Source: Spisula solida (lineage: Eukaryota > Mollusca > Bivalvia > Venerida > Mactridae). From it: a DNA stretch of 64,000 bases. The notes beneath the pieces were generated by a model. The model was not told the DNA's origin. It saw nothing but the letters and a program-made list of their open reading frames with translations, and did no database searches. Shown here piece by piece: positions 1 to 11,840 of this stretch (the first letter of the stretch is position 1; each line of letters begins with the position of its first letter). The position numbers were made by a program, and so were the translations under genes. The stretch lies in contig OX365955.1 of the NCBI GenBank assembly GCA_947247005.1, positions 21,495,322-21,559,321 on the forward strand, written 5' to 3'.

Positions 1-119
1 AATATTATAAGTGCACCAACAAGTTTCAATACATTGGTATTTGAATTACCACTAAAAATAAATTTATTAGACATGAAACCACCTAATTTTTCAAAAATCT
101 GATGGTTCAAACTAGTTTT

Positions 120-1790
120 ACATGGTGATCCGTTGACCTCAATTGAGCCAACCCCTTTGAGCTAGCAATGTTGACCCAAACAAAGGCTTTAAAATCATAA
201 GAGTTTTGTGTTGACAAAAACTGAAGACTTTCAACCCATTTGATATTGCTCTATTGACCCAATTAGAAGGTTTCTAATCTATTTGAGCTAGCTGTGTTGA
301 TCCAAACTAAGGCTTCCACCATTTGACTTTATGTTGACCCAAACTAAGGCTTGCAAACCATTTGAACTGGTGTTGACCCAAACTAAGGCTTGCAAACCAT
401 TTGACTTTATGTTGACCCAAACTAAGGCTTGCAAACCATTTGAACTGGTGTTGACCCAAACTAAGGCTTGCAAACCATTTGACTTTATGTTGACCCAAAC
501 TAAGGCTTGCAAACCATTTGACTTTATGTTGACCCAAACTAAGGCTTGCAAACCATTTGAACTGGTGTTGACCCAAACTAAGGCTTGCAAACCATTTGAC
601 TTTATGTTGACCCAAACTAAGGCTTGCAAACCATTTGAACTGGTGTTGACCCAAACTAAGGCTTGCAAACCATTTGACTTTATGTTGACCCAAACTAAGG
701 CTTGCAAACCATTTGACTTTATGTTGACCCAAACTAAGGCTTGCAAACCATTTGACTTTATGTTGACCAAAACTAAGGCTTGCAAACCATTTGAACTGGT
801 GTTGACCCAAACTAAGGCTTGCAAACCATTTGAACTGGTGTTGACCCAAACTAAGGCTTCCACCATTTGACTTTATGTTGACCCAAACTAAGGCTTGCAA
901 ACCATTTGAACTGGTGTTGACCCAAACTAAGGCTTGCAAACCATTTGACTTTATGTTGACCCAAACTAAGGCATGCAAACCATTTGACTTTATGTTGACC
1001 CAAACTAAGGCTTGCAAACCATTTGAACTGGTGTTGACCCAAACTTAGGCTTGCAAACCATTTGAACTGGTTTTGCCCCAAACTAAGGCTTGCAAACCAT
1101 TTGACTTTATGTTGACCCAAACTAAGGCTTGTAAACCATTTGACTTTATGTTGACCCAAACTAAGGCTTGCAAACCATTTGACTTTATGTTGACCCAAAC
1201 TAAGGCTTGCGAACCATTTGAACTGGTGTTGACCCAAACTTAGGCTTGCAAACCATTTGACTTTATGTTGACCCAAACTAAGGCTTGCAAACCATTTGAA
1301 CTGGTGTTGACCCAAACTAAGGCTTGCAAACCATTTGAACTGGTGTTGACCCAAACTAAGGCTTGCAAACCATTTGACTTTATGTTGACCCAAACTAAGG
1401 CTTGCAAACCATTTGACTTTATGTTGACCCAAACTAAGGCTTGCAAACCATTTGAACTGGTGTTGACCCAAACTTAGGCTTGCAAACCATTTGAACTGGT
1501 TTTGACCCAAACTAAGGCTTGCAAACCATTTGACTTTATGTTGACCCAAACTAAGGCTTGCAAACCATTTGAACTGGTGTTGACCCAAACTTAGGCTTGC
1601 AAACCATTTGACTTTATGTTGACCCAAACTAAGGCTTGTAAACCATTTGAACTGGTGTTGACCCAAACTTAGGCTTGCAAACCATTTGAACTGGTGTTGA
1701 CCCAAACTAAGGCTTGCAAACCTTATTAGAGTTAAAAATGCTGCGTTGGCCCAACTGAGGTTTCCAAACCATTTGAACTAGTTCTAGTTC
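120..1790. repeat. 39-bp minisatellite, about 36 regular units
   Basis: The regular array runs from about 297 to 1722 with period 39 bp; decayed units flank it on both sides (about 120-296 and 1723-1790). Each unit begins TTGACCCAAACTAAGGCTTG and ends in one of two alternatives, GAACTGGTG or GACTTTATG, which alternate irregularly. Two units (near 297 and 840) are 37 bp because of a 2-bp loss in the middle (CTTCCACC for CTTGCAAACC). Because 39 is divisible by three and most units lack stops, long reading frames appear on both strands (13-residue peptide periods). I read these as artefacts of the repeat, since frames break exactly at the 37-bp units and at units with CTTAGG. Confidence 0.95.
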
Positions 1791-1831
1791 ATACATATTC
1801 AGAGCTATGATTTTATGACTCAATACAAAGT

Positions 1832-2060
1832 GACCCAGATCTCCTAAAGCATCTTAATATTATAAGAAAAATCTCATCTCAAATATTGTCTCATGTCGTT
1901 GAGTGAATTGCCATGTGAGTCTGGACTCAAAACTGGTATCACAAAATAGAAACATTATTTTGAGTTTATTACAGTAACATGTCAAGAAATCCAACTTAAG
2001 ATTTGTCTGTAAGTCAGACTCTAATTTGAGCAAAATCTCAATTTGAGTTGATCGGGGTCT
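1832..2060. mobile_element. Diverged MITE-like repeat (family with copies at 14473, 25417 and 33040)
   Basis: This stretch shares its interior with three later copies: CATCTCAAAT near the left, TATCACAAAA and TTTATTACAGTAA in the middle, and GAGCAAAATCTCAATTTGAG near the right. The better-preserved copies at 25417 and 33040 show inverted ends, GGCCCCGATCTCCCGAAAC facing a near match. Here the ends are degraded. No coding capacity is seen. Assignment rests on comparison within the window. Confidence 0.6.
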
Positions 2061-2508
2061 GATCTATGTCTAGACATACAGCTGAGGGTTGTAAGAAGAT
2101 AGATAGTATTACACAAACCATATAAGGTAATGATACTTGGAATGATTTATAGGCAAGAATAATGCAGACAATATGACACTGCTGGAGGATTTACTGTCAG
2201 CCTGTTACATACCCAGATGTACGATATTTGTCTATCTCCATAAATAATAACATAATCTCAATGACAATATTATTGATTATGAAATAAAACAGATCTCATT
2301 CAATGTGACAGATAATACAAAGTATGGGAAGTTAATGAGGAAGGTCTGGACATGAGGAGACTAGATACTCACAGTCACTGATATTCCTACATGTTACATC
2401 AAGTCTCCACATCAGACATTATGTTTTCAAGAGTAATTATGGAAACTGTAAATGCCAATTGTATATCAGTAGTATAGTAGCAAATTGAGACGTTTTTTGA
2501 GGGGAAGA
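2061..2508. other. Unassigned intergenic sequence
   Basis: I see no open frame, RNA gene or repeat structure that I can support here. Confidence 0.6.
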
Positions 2509-2804
2509 TGCACCTATCAATGTTTTCCCCCAGGAGGGCGGCGGCGGGCTGACCCAGGGGAATTTGAAATTTTTACTTTTTCAAAGTCTAAATTCCCACC
2601 CTAGAGCAAGGGCAATTTGTCAAAATCCCCTCACTGTGAGATGCTTTACATACCCACCGGGATAAAAATTTCAGCCAAAGTCAAAGTTTCCCGGGACTCA
2701 GCACCATTCTGTCTGTCAAATTCCCACCTATCGGGAACAGCCTTCTGTCAAAAGTCCCGTGTATGCCCGCCGCTCCCCCCTGGGGGGAAACATTGATAGG
2801 TGCA
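2509..2804. mobile_element. GC-rich MITE with terminal inverted repeats (member 1)
   Basis: The element is 296 bp. It starts TGCACCTATCAATGTTTTCC and ends with the near-perfect inverse, so the terminal inverted repeats are about 40 bp and include a GC-rich inner part (GGCGGCGGGC facing GCCCGCCGC). A 3-bp AGA flanks both ends and may be a target-site duplication. The interior has several short copies of AAATTCCCACC-like sequence. There is no coding capacity. A second, diverged member lies at 62173-62511. The superfamily is not resolved; a 3-bp duplication would fit several DNA transposon groups. Confidence 0.85.
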
Positions 2805-3977
2805 AGAGTCAACTGATGTCCAACCTATTTAAATCATATGAGGACTGCTCTCTCACACTTTCCTGACACTCGTCTGGGTGAACCATGCAGTCCTAGAACC
2901 TTGTCCTAAATATGCTGCAACAGTGACCTCACACATGTAACTTAGGGCTGTGGATCGTCAGGTTAGTGCCGACCCGATTCAATCCATGATTTTGAGTGAG
3001 CGATTCACAGATAGAACCACAAATCAGTAGTTACATATTAATAAGTCATGAAGACAAAGACTGTCATAGAGACTTTTAACTTTAATAACATCACATACTT
3101 TGTGAAAAACTATTGTATGTACATGTACAAGGGTGCAAGAAGACATTTAAAACGAATAATCTGTTATCACATAGCGACAAAAACAAGTTAAATACCACCA
3201 AATAACAATGTCTTCTCACTTCATTGACTAGTTAATGATACATTTAGACAGCTTTTGCATTATACTGCCTTCTTGTCATGCTCAATGGAAATTCCACACC
3301 TTCGATGTGAACTTGCCTGGCGAATTTCGGTACGTTTGTTCAACCATTGCAGACAGTTCGTCGCATGGCATCATCTAATTGATAATCGAATGTTTATTGT
3401 CATGAACTAAGTGTACTTAATTTTCAAGATATAACGTAAATTATTTAATTGAATTATAAATAATGTTTCATTTCTATGTAGTAACTTTAATAAACAAGAC
3501 TTTTGCGACTATAATTTATTCGAATGTAATGATGTTGCTAGCTTTACCTATAATACGAGTTTACATTCAAATTGCAAATTAAGGATGTTCACAGTTTGTT
3601 TACTGTCAGTATTTTGTCTCAATATTATTTTGTAAACTACTTGAAGTAACGAATTAAAAAGACATCTGTATAGGGTAGGTATTTATATCAAAGATCACGA
3701 TCCAACGATCTTGGAGATGACGAATACTCGTACTCGATTTTCTAGCCAAAATCGTGGATATCTGAGTACCCGAATACTCGCAACAATGACCCTATGTTTG
3801 GATTTGTTAGTCCCAACAACAGCAATATTGAGTATTAAATACTCATGACAGTGTAACTTCCGGTTATAGCAATAAGTCATACACATTGAATCGTATACTA
3901 CCCCAATAAGTCATACAGTGATTTGGTTTATACACTGTGATACTGTCATGACACTGTAACCTTAGTTCTGCCCTGCA
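2805..3977. other. Unassigned AT-rich sequence
   Basis: Only short chance frames are present. Around 3680-3790 the motif GAATACTCG or ACTCGTACTCG recurs, but not as a regular array. Confidence 0.5.
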
Positions 3978-4059
3978 TTCAATGAAGAATCACTTAACGC
4001 ACGTTTCGTACCTGGTATGTAACGTGTACGAAACGTGCGTCACATAATTCTTCATTGAA
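3978..4059. repeat. 82-bp imperfect snapback palindrome
   Basis: The left arm (3978-4011) and right arm (4026-4059) are complementary: TTCAATGAAGAAT pairs with ATTCTTCATTGAA and CGCACGTTTCGTAC pairs with GTACGAAACGTGCG. A 7-bp mismatched section separates these two paired blocks, and the loop is 14 nt. It may be a very short MITE or a deletion derivative of a longer inverted-repeat element. Confidence 0.85.
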
Positions 4060-4145
4060 CACAGCGCAAATATTGGTAGACTAACCAGTCATGGTATACT
4101 TTCAAAATCTTATGTTGAGCATAAAGCAAGGGAGTTTATGTACCA

Positions 4146-5690
4146 GTACCATTTTGCTAAGGAGGATCAAACTCACAATGTGGACCCTCTAACCACTAGG
4201 TAGTACCATTTTGCAATCGAGGATCAAACTCACAATGTGGACCCTCTAACCACTAGGTAGTACCATTTTGCAATCGAGGATCAAACTCACAATGTGGACC
4301 CTCTAACCACTAGGTAGTACCATTTTGCTAAGGAGGATCAAACTCACAATGTGGACCCTCTAACCACTAGGTAGTACCATTTTGCTAAGGAGGATCAAAC
4401 TCACAATGTGGACCCTCTAACCACTAGGTAGTACCATTTTGCAATCGAGGATCAAACTCACAATGTGGACCCTCTAACCACTAGGTAGTACCATTTTGCT
4501 AAGGAGGATCAAACTCACAATGTGGACCCTCTAACCACTAGGTAGTACCATTTTGCTAAGGAGGATCAAACTCACAATGTGGACCCTCTAACCACTAGGT
4601 AGTACCATTTTGCTAAGGAGGATCAAACTCACAATGTGGACCCTCTAACCACTAGGTAGTACCATTTTGCAATCGAGGATCAAACTCACAATGTGGACCC
4701 TCTAACCACTAGGTAGTACCATTTTGCAATCGAGGATCAAACTCACAATGTGGACCCTCTAACCACTAGGTAGTACCATTTTGCAATCGAGGATCAAACT
4801 CACAATGTGGACCCTCTAACCACTAGGTAGTACCATTTTGCTAAGGAGGATCAAACTCACAATGTGGACCCTCTAACCACTAGGTAGTACCATTTTGCTA
4901 AGGAGGATCAAACTCACAATGTGGACCCTCTAACCACTAGGTAGTACCATTTTGCTAAGGAGGATCAAACTCACAATGTGGACCCTCTAACCACTAGGTA
5001 GTACCATTTTGCAATCGAGGATCAAACTCACAATGTGGACCCTCTAACCACTAGGTAGTACCATTTTGCAATCGAGGATCAAACTCACAATGTGGACCCT
5101 CTAACCACTAGGTAGTACCATTTTGCAATCGAGGATCAAACTCACAATGTGGACCCTCTAACCACTAGGTAGTACCATTTTGCTAAGGAGGATCAAACTC
5201 ACAATGTGGACCCTCTAACCACTAGGTAGTACCATTTTGCTAAGGAGGATCAAACTCACAATGTGGACCCTCTAACCACTAGGTAGTACCATTTTGCAAT
5301 CGAGGATCAAACTCACAATGTGGACCCTCTAACCACTAGGTAGTACCATGTTGCAATCGAGGATCAAACTCACAATGTGGACCCTCTAACCACTAGGTAG
5401 TACCATGTTGCAATCGAGGATCAAACTCACAATGTGGACCCTCTAACCACTAGGTAGTACCATGTTGCAATCGAGGATCAAACTCACAATGTGGACCCTC
5501 TAACCACTAGGTAGTACCATGTCGCAATCGAGGATCAAACTCACAATGTGGACCCTCTAACCACTAGGTAGTACCATGTCGCAATCGAGGATCAAACTCA
5601 CAATGTAGACCCTCTAACCACTAGGTAGTACCATGTTGCAATTGAAGATCAAACTCACCATGTGGACCCTCTAACCAATAGGTAGACCAT
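4146..5690. repeat. 57-bp minisatellite, about 27 units, two unit types
   Basis: The period is exactly 57 bp and the units are almost identical, which implies recent expansion or homogenisation. Two unit types differ only at GCTAAGGAGG versus GCAATCGAGG. Reading left to right and calling them L and C, the order is LCCLLCLLLCCCLLLCCCLL and then C units to the end. The last six units carry further changes (CATGTTG, then CATGTCG) and the final one is decayed. On the minus strand each unit contains TAGTGGTTAGAGG and, 12 nt further, AGTTTGATCCTCG. These resemble the A and B boxes of tRNA-derived sequences (see findings). Confidence 0.95.
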
Positions 5691-6177
5691 CAGTAGCAGC
5701 ATGGTCAAGAGTTGTGCATTAAACTTCATTGGTAATTGCATACAATAAATAAATACATATGTATGTGGAACTAACACTTTCAATTTATTTTCACCAACAT
5801 TCACTAAAGCCTTCATTGGTTATTGTTTAATTGCACAAGGAAGAAATAGGAAAATAATGAAGATACAATGTACGTAGTATGTTGTACGTATATACTGAAC
5901 CAGGAAGTTATTTCAGTATAAAACATACTACATGTACATACCACACACCTGAAAGTATAATAAATCTTCATACAGTAATTGACTGTTTAACTACAACTTG
6001 TTGTCAACATGGATTAATTTCCTGTTGTTGTTGTTTTTTTGTTTACAAGAAGCTTTTTTTTTCCTCATCTTAATATTGCACTCACTGGTGTGAGCCAGTG
6101 TCATTAAATTTAAGGGCATACACGTGACATTACACCATAATAATGATAGGTAGTAGTGTTTCAAAACACATGAAGAC
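5691..6177. other. Unassigned AT-rich sequence
   Basis: No gene seen. A T-rich tract occurs near 6025-6062. Short frames here are not supported by anything else. Confidence 0.5.
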
Positions 6178-6511
6178 AGTACAACCTCTGTAGAGCAACA
6201 TCCATTATACTTTGGGAGCTACAAATGTTGACCATTGTTTAAAGGTTGGTGCTCTTCAGATGTTAAATTTAAAGTAAACATTGACTGAGGGGTATTTTGA
6301 AGGTGCTTTATAGAGGTTCTTGCTGATTACAGAGGGTCGCTCTGGTGAGTACAGCCTCTCCAAGCAGCCCTCTGTAGAGCAACACTATCTCTATAACAAC
6401 ACCTTCAAAATTTCCCTAAGATGGTGTTTAATATAAATTTAACCTCTGTAAAGCAACAAACTCTATACAACAGCCAATATTTGCAGAGTGTTGTTCTACA
6501 GAGGTTGTACT
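6178..6511. mobile_element. MITE with 22-23 bp terminal inverted repeats
   Basis: The ends are AGTACAACCTCTGTAGAGC at the left and its near-exact inverse (TCTACAGAGGTTGTACT) at the right, 334 bp in all. The same end motif recurs inside in degenerate form (CCTCTGTAGAGCAACA near 6369, CCTCTGTAAAGCAACA near 6442). TA dinucleotides lie symmetrically near the ends, which fits a Tc1/mariner or pogo type of end, but the exact boundary is ambiguous. No coding sequence. Confidence 0.8.
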
Positions 6512-7289
6512 ATATTGATAAACATACATAAATGCCTTTTATGTAGTCCACTAAGTATCATAAATATGCTAACAAATACATGTAGAACTACTAGTAATTT
6601 GTCAGTACAAAATGTATTTGAGGTTACAAAGAGGTTTTTTACAACAACACAATCTCCAATGTTTGCTATCTAACCAGACAAGTACATACTTCTACTCTTT
6701 TTTTTCTACTAAAATAAGCTAATAAAAATGTTTTCCTCCGGTATGTTAAAACAGGTAGATAGGAAAAGCAGAGCAGGAAGAGAAGCCATAAAACACAGAC
6801 AAAATAGACACAAGCAGAAGCCTGCAATATGTATACCACAGGAAGAAACAGGCCACATTCTGTTTTATAATCATAGTTTGAAATATTTACCCACTGAAAA
6901 TGACAAGTATATTGCTGTACATATTAATGTTGATTATACCAACATAAAAATAAAAGCTTTAACACTGTTTTATGGTGAAATAATGTAGAATTCAGGAGTT
7001 CAATGTGTTTCTGGGGAATTTTGTATAAAAAGTTAAAAGCAAGCACATGCATGAATGGCTGCTTAATTTTGTGATAAAATGTTACTCCTACATGTTAATT
7101 AACATGCTTATAAATCAAGTTTTATAAAGTACATGTACCAAAGTGCCAGCAAATGAGGCTTAAATTTATTAAAACACTTGCTTTATGAACAATAGTTTTC
7201 CGCCAAACAATAGATTATTATTTACTTCCCAATTTTTATCATTTGGTAACTTTTTAATGTTTCCGATCCAACTAGAGACGAACTTGTTG
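6512..7289. other. Unassigned AT-rich sequence
   Basis: An 86-codon frame (6728-6988, plus strand) is present but has no recognisable domain and no supporting context. I do not call it a gene. Confidence 0.5.
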
Positions 7290-7475
7290 GTAACTCAAAG
7301 GTGGTCAGTGTGTATGGATGCTATACATTGGCACATTAAAGAACCAAGCAGTCTAAATTTCGGAGAAAGCTAGGGAAGTGTACACAGATTCCTTGTAGTT
7401 CACACAAGTTTCAGTCTCTTCCCTTGAAGCCAGAGGTCATTGGCAAAAAAGGCAGGAACAAAACACTTAAGACTT
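7290..7475. repeat. Dispersed repeat shared with 28.1 kb and 35.8 kb
   Basis: The part around 7385-7470 (CACACAAGTTTCAGTCTCTT, then CCCTTGAAGCCAGAGGTCAT, then AGGCAGGAAC) matches the ends of both 7.6-kb repeat copies near 28140-28222 and 35760-35843. No coding capacity. The element type is unknown. Confidence 0.6.
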
Positions 7476-7751
7476 TCTCAGTCAAATGCAAAAAAAATAT
7501 TTTTAAATACCAGGTATTACAGACAAGGGAGGCACATAATTATGTTCTATAACCCCATTATTAACTTGCTTGTGGCTCACACTTGTCATATCAGAATGGT
7601 TCCATTGTGGTATTTGAACCTAACAAGTTCAGCCTCACATTCCCCTGCAAAGTATCCCTTGGATATAGGGTGACATAATAAAACCTTTAGGATGATATAG
7701 AGGCAGATCTTATAGATAAGGACATTATCCTGACCTAGCTATAAGTAACAT

Positions 7752-8313
7752 TAACAACAAAGCCCAAGAGGCTAGGTCGCTTACCTGTCGTAGTAATCCA
7801 TGCAGGCCCCTATTGTGACCTACGAATCATTTATAACTTTTAAGAATCAAGTAAATGCAGCCTCTATTGCATGTACAAGGTATGTTACTAAAGTCAAATA
7901 ACCCATACTGACAGATTAGATAAAAATTGTGACCTCTGGTGACTACACAAGGTTTTTATGATTTGACCAAGTGACCTACTTTTTGACCCCAGATGACCCA
8001 ACATCAACCATGACCTAGAATTTGTTGAGATGATCATTGGGACCAAGTTTCATAAAGATTTGACCAACATTGTGACCTCTAGTGATTGCACAATGTTTTT
8101 CAATCATTTGACCTAGTGACTTAGTTTTTTAACCTTGATGACCAAATATCAAACTTGACTTAGATTTAGTTCAGATGATCATTGTGACCAAGCTTCATAA
8201 AGAATAGGTCAAAATTGTGACTTCTATTGACTACACAAGCGATTGTAGACAGACGGTCGGGCGACATGTAATCACAAAAGCTCCCAGTGTCTTTGTGACA
8301 GATACGCTAAAAC
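7752..8313. mobile_element. Tandem-core element, Helitron-like architecture (copy 1)
   Basis: The core has a 143-bp period visible in the recurring phrases TGTGACCTCT, AAGTTTCATAAAGAT and TTTTTGACCCCAGATGACCC (at about 7929, 8072 and 8215). The left end carries a small hairpin (AGCCCAAGAGGCT, 7761-7773). The right end carries GACAGACGGTCGGGCGACAT and then AAAGCTCCCAGTG...CGCTAAAAC. This layout matches non-autonomous elements widespread in bivalves. The Helitron-like class is my inference from shared architecture with the better-resolved element at 50102. Confidence 0.7.
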
Positions 8314-11030
8314 ATTACTGTTACAGAAACCAAAGACATTTGATCTGTCTGTGGCAACTACTTTATCATGCATGACGGAATATAGAACAGTATTTTAAGT
8401 TTCTATGACAATTTTACTGGGACACTAAGGTTTCTGAAGACATATTATGTAAATGTAGAGTGTAAGACTTCTATAGTCTCAAGCTAACGATAATTATTTT
8501 ATTTTTCATTTTAGACTTATCAGAATTTTCGATACATATTTATTGTTAATATACATTTATCATCCCTTAATTGTTTAAAATTGTCGTTATCAAAGAATAT
8601 AAAATTGACCAATTGTGGCAAAATGAGCGATCATGTAACTAAGGGAAACAACTGTAATAGAGAAGATTAGAATATATATGAACATTACAAAGAGAGTTTT
8701 CTCCCCTTAATATTTTTTGCATAAAAAAACATCATGTGCTGCTTGGTGCTAAGAGTAGTTAAATGATTATTTTCTTAAAAGGGACACATCTTGTACTAAT
8801 ACTAACATTCAATGTAGGAAAATGGAAATTCATTAAGTATATTCGTTTCATTCTCTAGACATTTCCATTTTTGTGTAGCATACCACTGCCTACTGTGTAG
8901 ACACTCACAAAATATGATAACTTTAAAATGACTTACTAGCATTATTGTGTTCATACCAACTTGGGAGCACATATTTGATTCATCTATCTTCTGTGTGAAA
9001 GGTTGTAGGGTGAAACCCCCAAAAGGGCTTACTTAGTATTCTGGTTGGTGAGCCATCCCAGCTTGTTAACCAATGGTAACTGAATGCCTACCTGTCTGGT
9101 GTCAAGCTGGCATTGCAGGATAGGAAATGGAAAGGGTTGGGTGTCTCATAAGTCAAATTGGCTGACTGTTTCACTGGGCGTGATACTTAATATATAATAA
9201 AAGAAATACTTCACCTAATATGTGTGAAACATACTTTTTATGCAAATCTTTAATTTTGTAGAAGGTGGTATATTGATGATATACTGGAACACTGGCATAG
9301 TTATACAATATTCATAAGTTCAAGATGTTTAAAACATGAGCTGATGGCTTGGCAAAGTTTAAGCAAAAACTGCAAAAGAATAAGTTTTACGTTTTATACG
9401 TACATTCAAGGAATACATTTTCAAAAAGGTTATTTTTCTTTTTGTAAAAATATAGTGGCATTTCTTGGTATCCATGTAATTAAGCCAGCCTATGATTTAA
9501 ATTGTTTCTTATTTCTCACATTAAGCAGTCAAAATGAATGTTATTCTGCAGCTCCTTCTATCTTGACCAAATTATTTTCAGTTGTCGTATGAAGTTGCAA
9601 ATTTCATTTTACTACATTGTACATCCAATGCCAGCAATTTCTATAATGCCCAAATAAATTGATTTACATAATTCAGCGTTATGTTGTTAGCTAACCTGAT
9701 CATTCAGTGAAAAGGTATCCCAGGCCAAACAGACTACACGTATAAGCCTTAAGTTCCAAAGTTTATAACTGCTTAGGATGAACTATCAAGTGTTATTACA
9801 CCGACATACATCTCATGTCTGACTTTACTGCTCACTAACCACCTGTACCCATTGTTGATAATTGACAAATATATCATAAGAAGACTGGTGTATAACCTAG
9901 TACACCAATGATTCCCGACATCTACCACCCCATGCATCACGCCTACACGTCCATAAATGTCACTGTTCTTAGTGAACGATTTCTTTATAAAATTCCCCAT
10001 TGCTACATTAAGTCAATTCTGATAAATTTAGTCCCTCCGAGAATTTCTCAGAAGAAATATCCCTATAAATTCTGATGATTCCATGAGGCATATTAGAGAA
10101 AAAAATAGCTTGAAACGGGTGAAAATTGAGAACAGCAACATCTCGAATTACTGCAAAAAAGTCATCAACTCTTGTTGTTTATATAATTTGCTGTTTCCAT
10201 GTGTTTCAACGTTAAACTGTTTTGCGAGGCTTTTTCTCGTGTGTGTGTGCGTGGTTGGTAATACCTGATTAACCTCCAAAGGAATTGGTTCCAGTACGAG
10301 TATTCCAGTTCACGTAGATTCTACACACAATTTCATTAGAAGCTCAACAGGTCAATTCCAGCAGCAACATACATTCTCCACATAGCCATCAATCAGAATG
10401 TATGAACACTTTACATCTTGAAATATACATAACATGGGATTTTAATTAACATAGGTGGTGTCTTTCAGTACAAAGCAGAAATTGGTCACCATAATAATCC
10501 CAAAGTATTATAACAATTGTTTTTACGTACAACTCAACTGAACTTGTCTAACGTATAGGTAAGCAAACAGTAGATTTGTTGTAAACAATGAAAACGTGTT
10601 TTCTGATAGATTAGGTACATGTTAGTTGAACTATTCCCAACATGCTTAAAATGATTCATGAATTCATGCGAAATACGCGGAACTACAACGGCTGCATAGG
10701 TGATAGCGATTGGAGTGTTGGTGTCAACAATGGTTGCCCCATTGGCTCATGGTAGTGGTACCCCATTCGCTGCCTTCCATGTCCGATTTCGTATTATCCT
10801 TATGTATTAATACTATGTAACACATTATATGGTTATGTGTTTATTGTGTATTTTGGCTTGTTTCGTGAATCCATTGTTGGTTAATTTTGAATTTTGCTAT
10901 ATAGTATATAAACATGATATTGTTCTAACCATTTCATCCATTTCACATCGTTTTAACCATGCCTTTCAATTGTGACTGTAATGCTTATTTGAATGCCTAT
11001 ATGCATGATAAAAGTGATAATTTAGTACAT
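8314..11030. other. Unassigned intergenic sequence
   Basis: This 2.7-kb stretch has no frame longer than about 82 codons and no recognisable domain. Near 9010-9180 a moderately GC-richer segment looks like a dispersed repeat, but I have no second copy in the window to prove it. Near 10720-10780 a short phrase (ATGGTTGC..CATTGG) resembles 19520-19560. Confidence 0.5.
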
Positions 11031-11840
11031 AATAGTGACCCAGTTACGAACTTTGACCTAGATTTCATACAGACAAACATTGTGACGAAGATTCATAAAG
11101 ATTAGGTAAAATATGTGACCTCTAGAGTGTTAACAAGGTTGTTCTTCAACGTGACCTGGTAACCTAGTTTTTAACCCCAGGTGACCCAGTAGCGAACATG
11201 ACTATGATTTTATAGAGACAAACATTGTGACCAAGTTTCATAAAGATTGGCAAAAAACGTGACCTCTTGAGTGTAAACAATATTTTTTCTTTGATGTGAC
11301 CTTGTTATTTGGTTTTTGACCCCAGATAATCCAGTTACAAATCTTGACCTAGATTTCATAGAGACAAACACTGTGAACAAGTTTCATAAAGATTAGGCAA
11401 AAAATGTGACTTCTAGAGTGTTAACAAGGTTTTTCTTCAATGTGACATGGTGACTTAGTTTTTGACCCCAGGTAACCCAATTGCGAACTTGATCTAGTTT
11501 TCATAGAGATACACATCGTAACCAAATTTCAATTGCGAACTTGATCTAGTTTTCATAGAGATACACATTGTAACCAAATTTCATTAAGGTTATATCATAA
11601 ATTGGACCTCTAGAGTGTTAACAAGGTTTTTCCTTGATTTAGTTTTTTTACCCCAGATGACCCAGTTACGAACTTGCCTTAGATTTCACAGAGACACACA
11701 TTGTGACCAATTTTCAAAATATTAAGCGACAACTGTTACTTCTAGAGTTTTAACATTCAAACTATTGACAACGGACGCCGGGCATAGGGTGAACACGATA
11801 GCTCACCTTGAGTACTTTGTTCTAAGTCTTCAAGAGCTAA
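11031..11840. mobile_element. Tandem-core element, Helitron-like architecture (copy 2, left end missing)
   Basis: Five core units begin GTGACCCAGTTACGAAC or variants at about 11035, 11181, 11325, 11471 and 11655. The basic period is about 145 bp. The fourth is longer because a piece starting CAATTGCGAACTTGATC (11479 and 11530) is locally duplicated. The right end reads ACGGACGCCGGGCATAGG, then ATAGCTCACCTTGAG and GAGCTAAAC, the same kind of terminal module as at 8240-8313 and 61800-61877. No left terminal hairpin is seen. Confidence 0.7.

Noticed and set aside
288..1705. Long repeat-protein genes of 179-284 residues on both strands
   Set aside because: They are the expected open frames of a stop-free 39-bp unit, and they break at the 37-bp units and at CTTAGG variants.
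4146..5690. CRISPR-like regular array
   Set aside because: The repeat is contiguous at 57 bp with no unique spacers; the genome is eukaryotic.
6728..6988. 86-codon plus-strand frame
   Set aside because: No domain, no paralogue, no context; the length is within chance for AT-rich DNA of this size.
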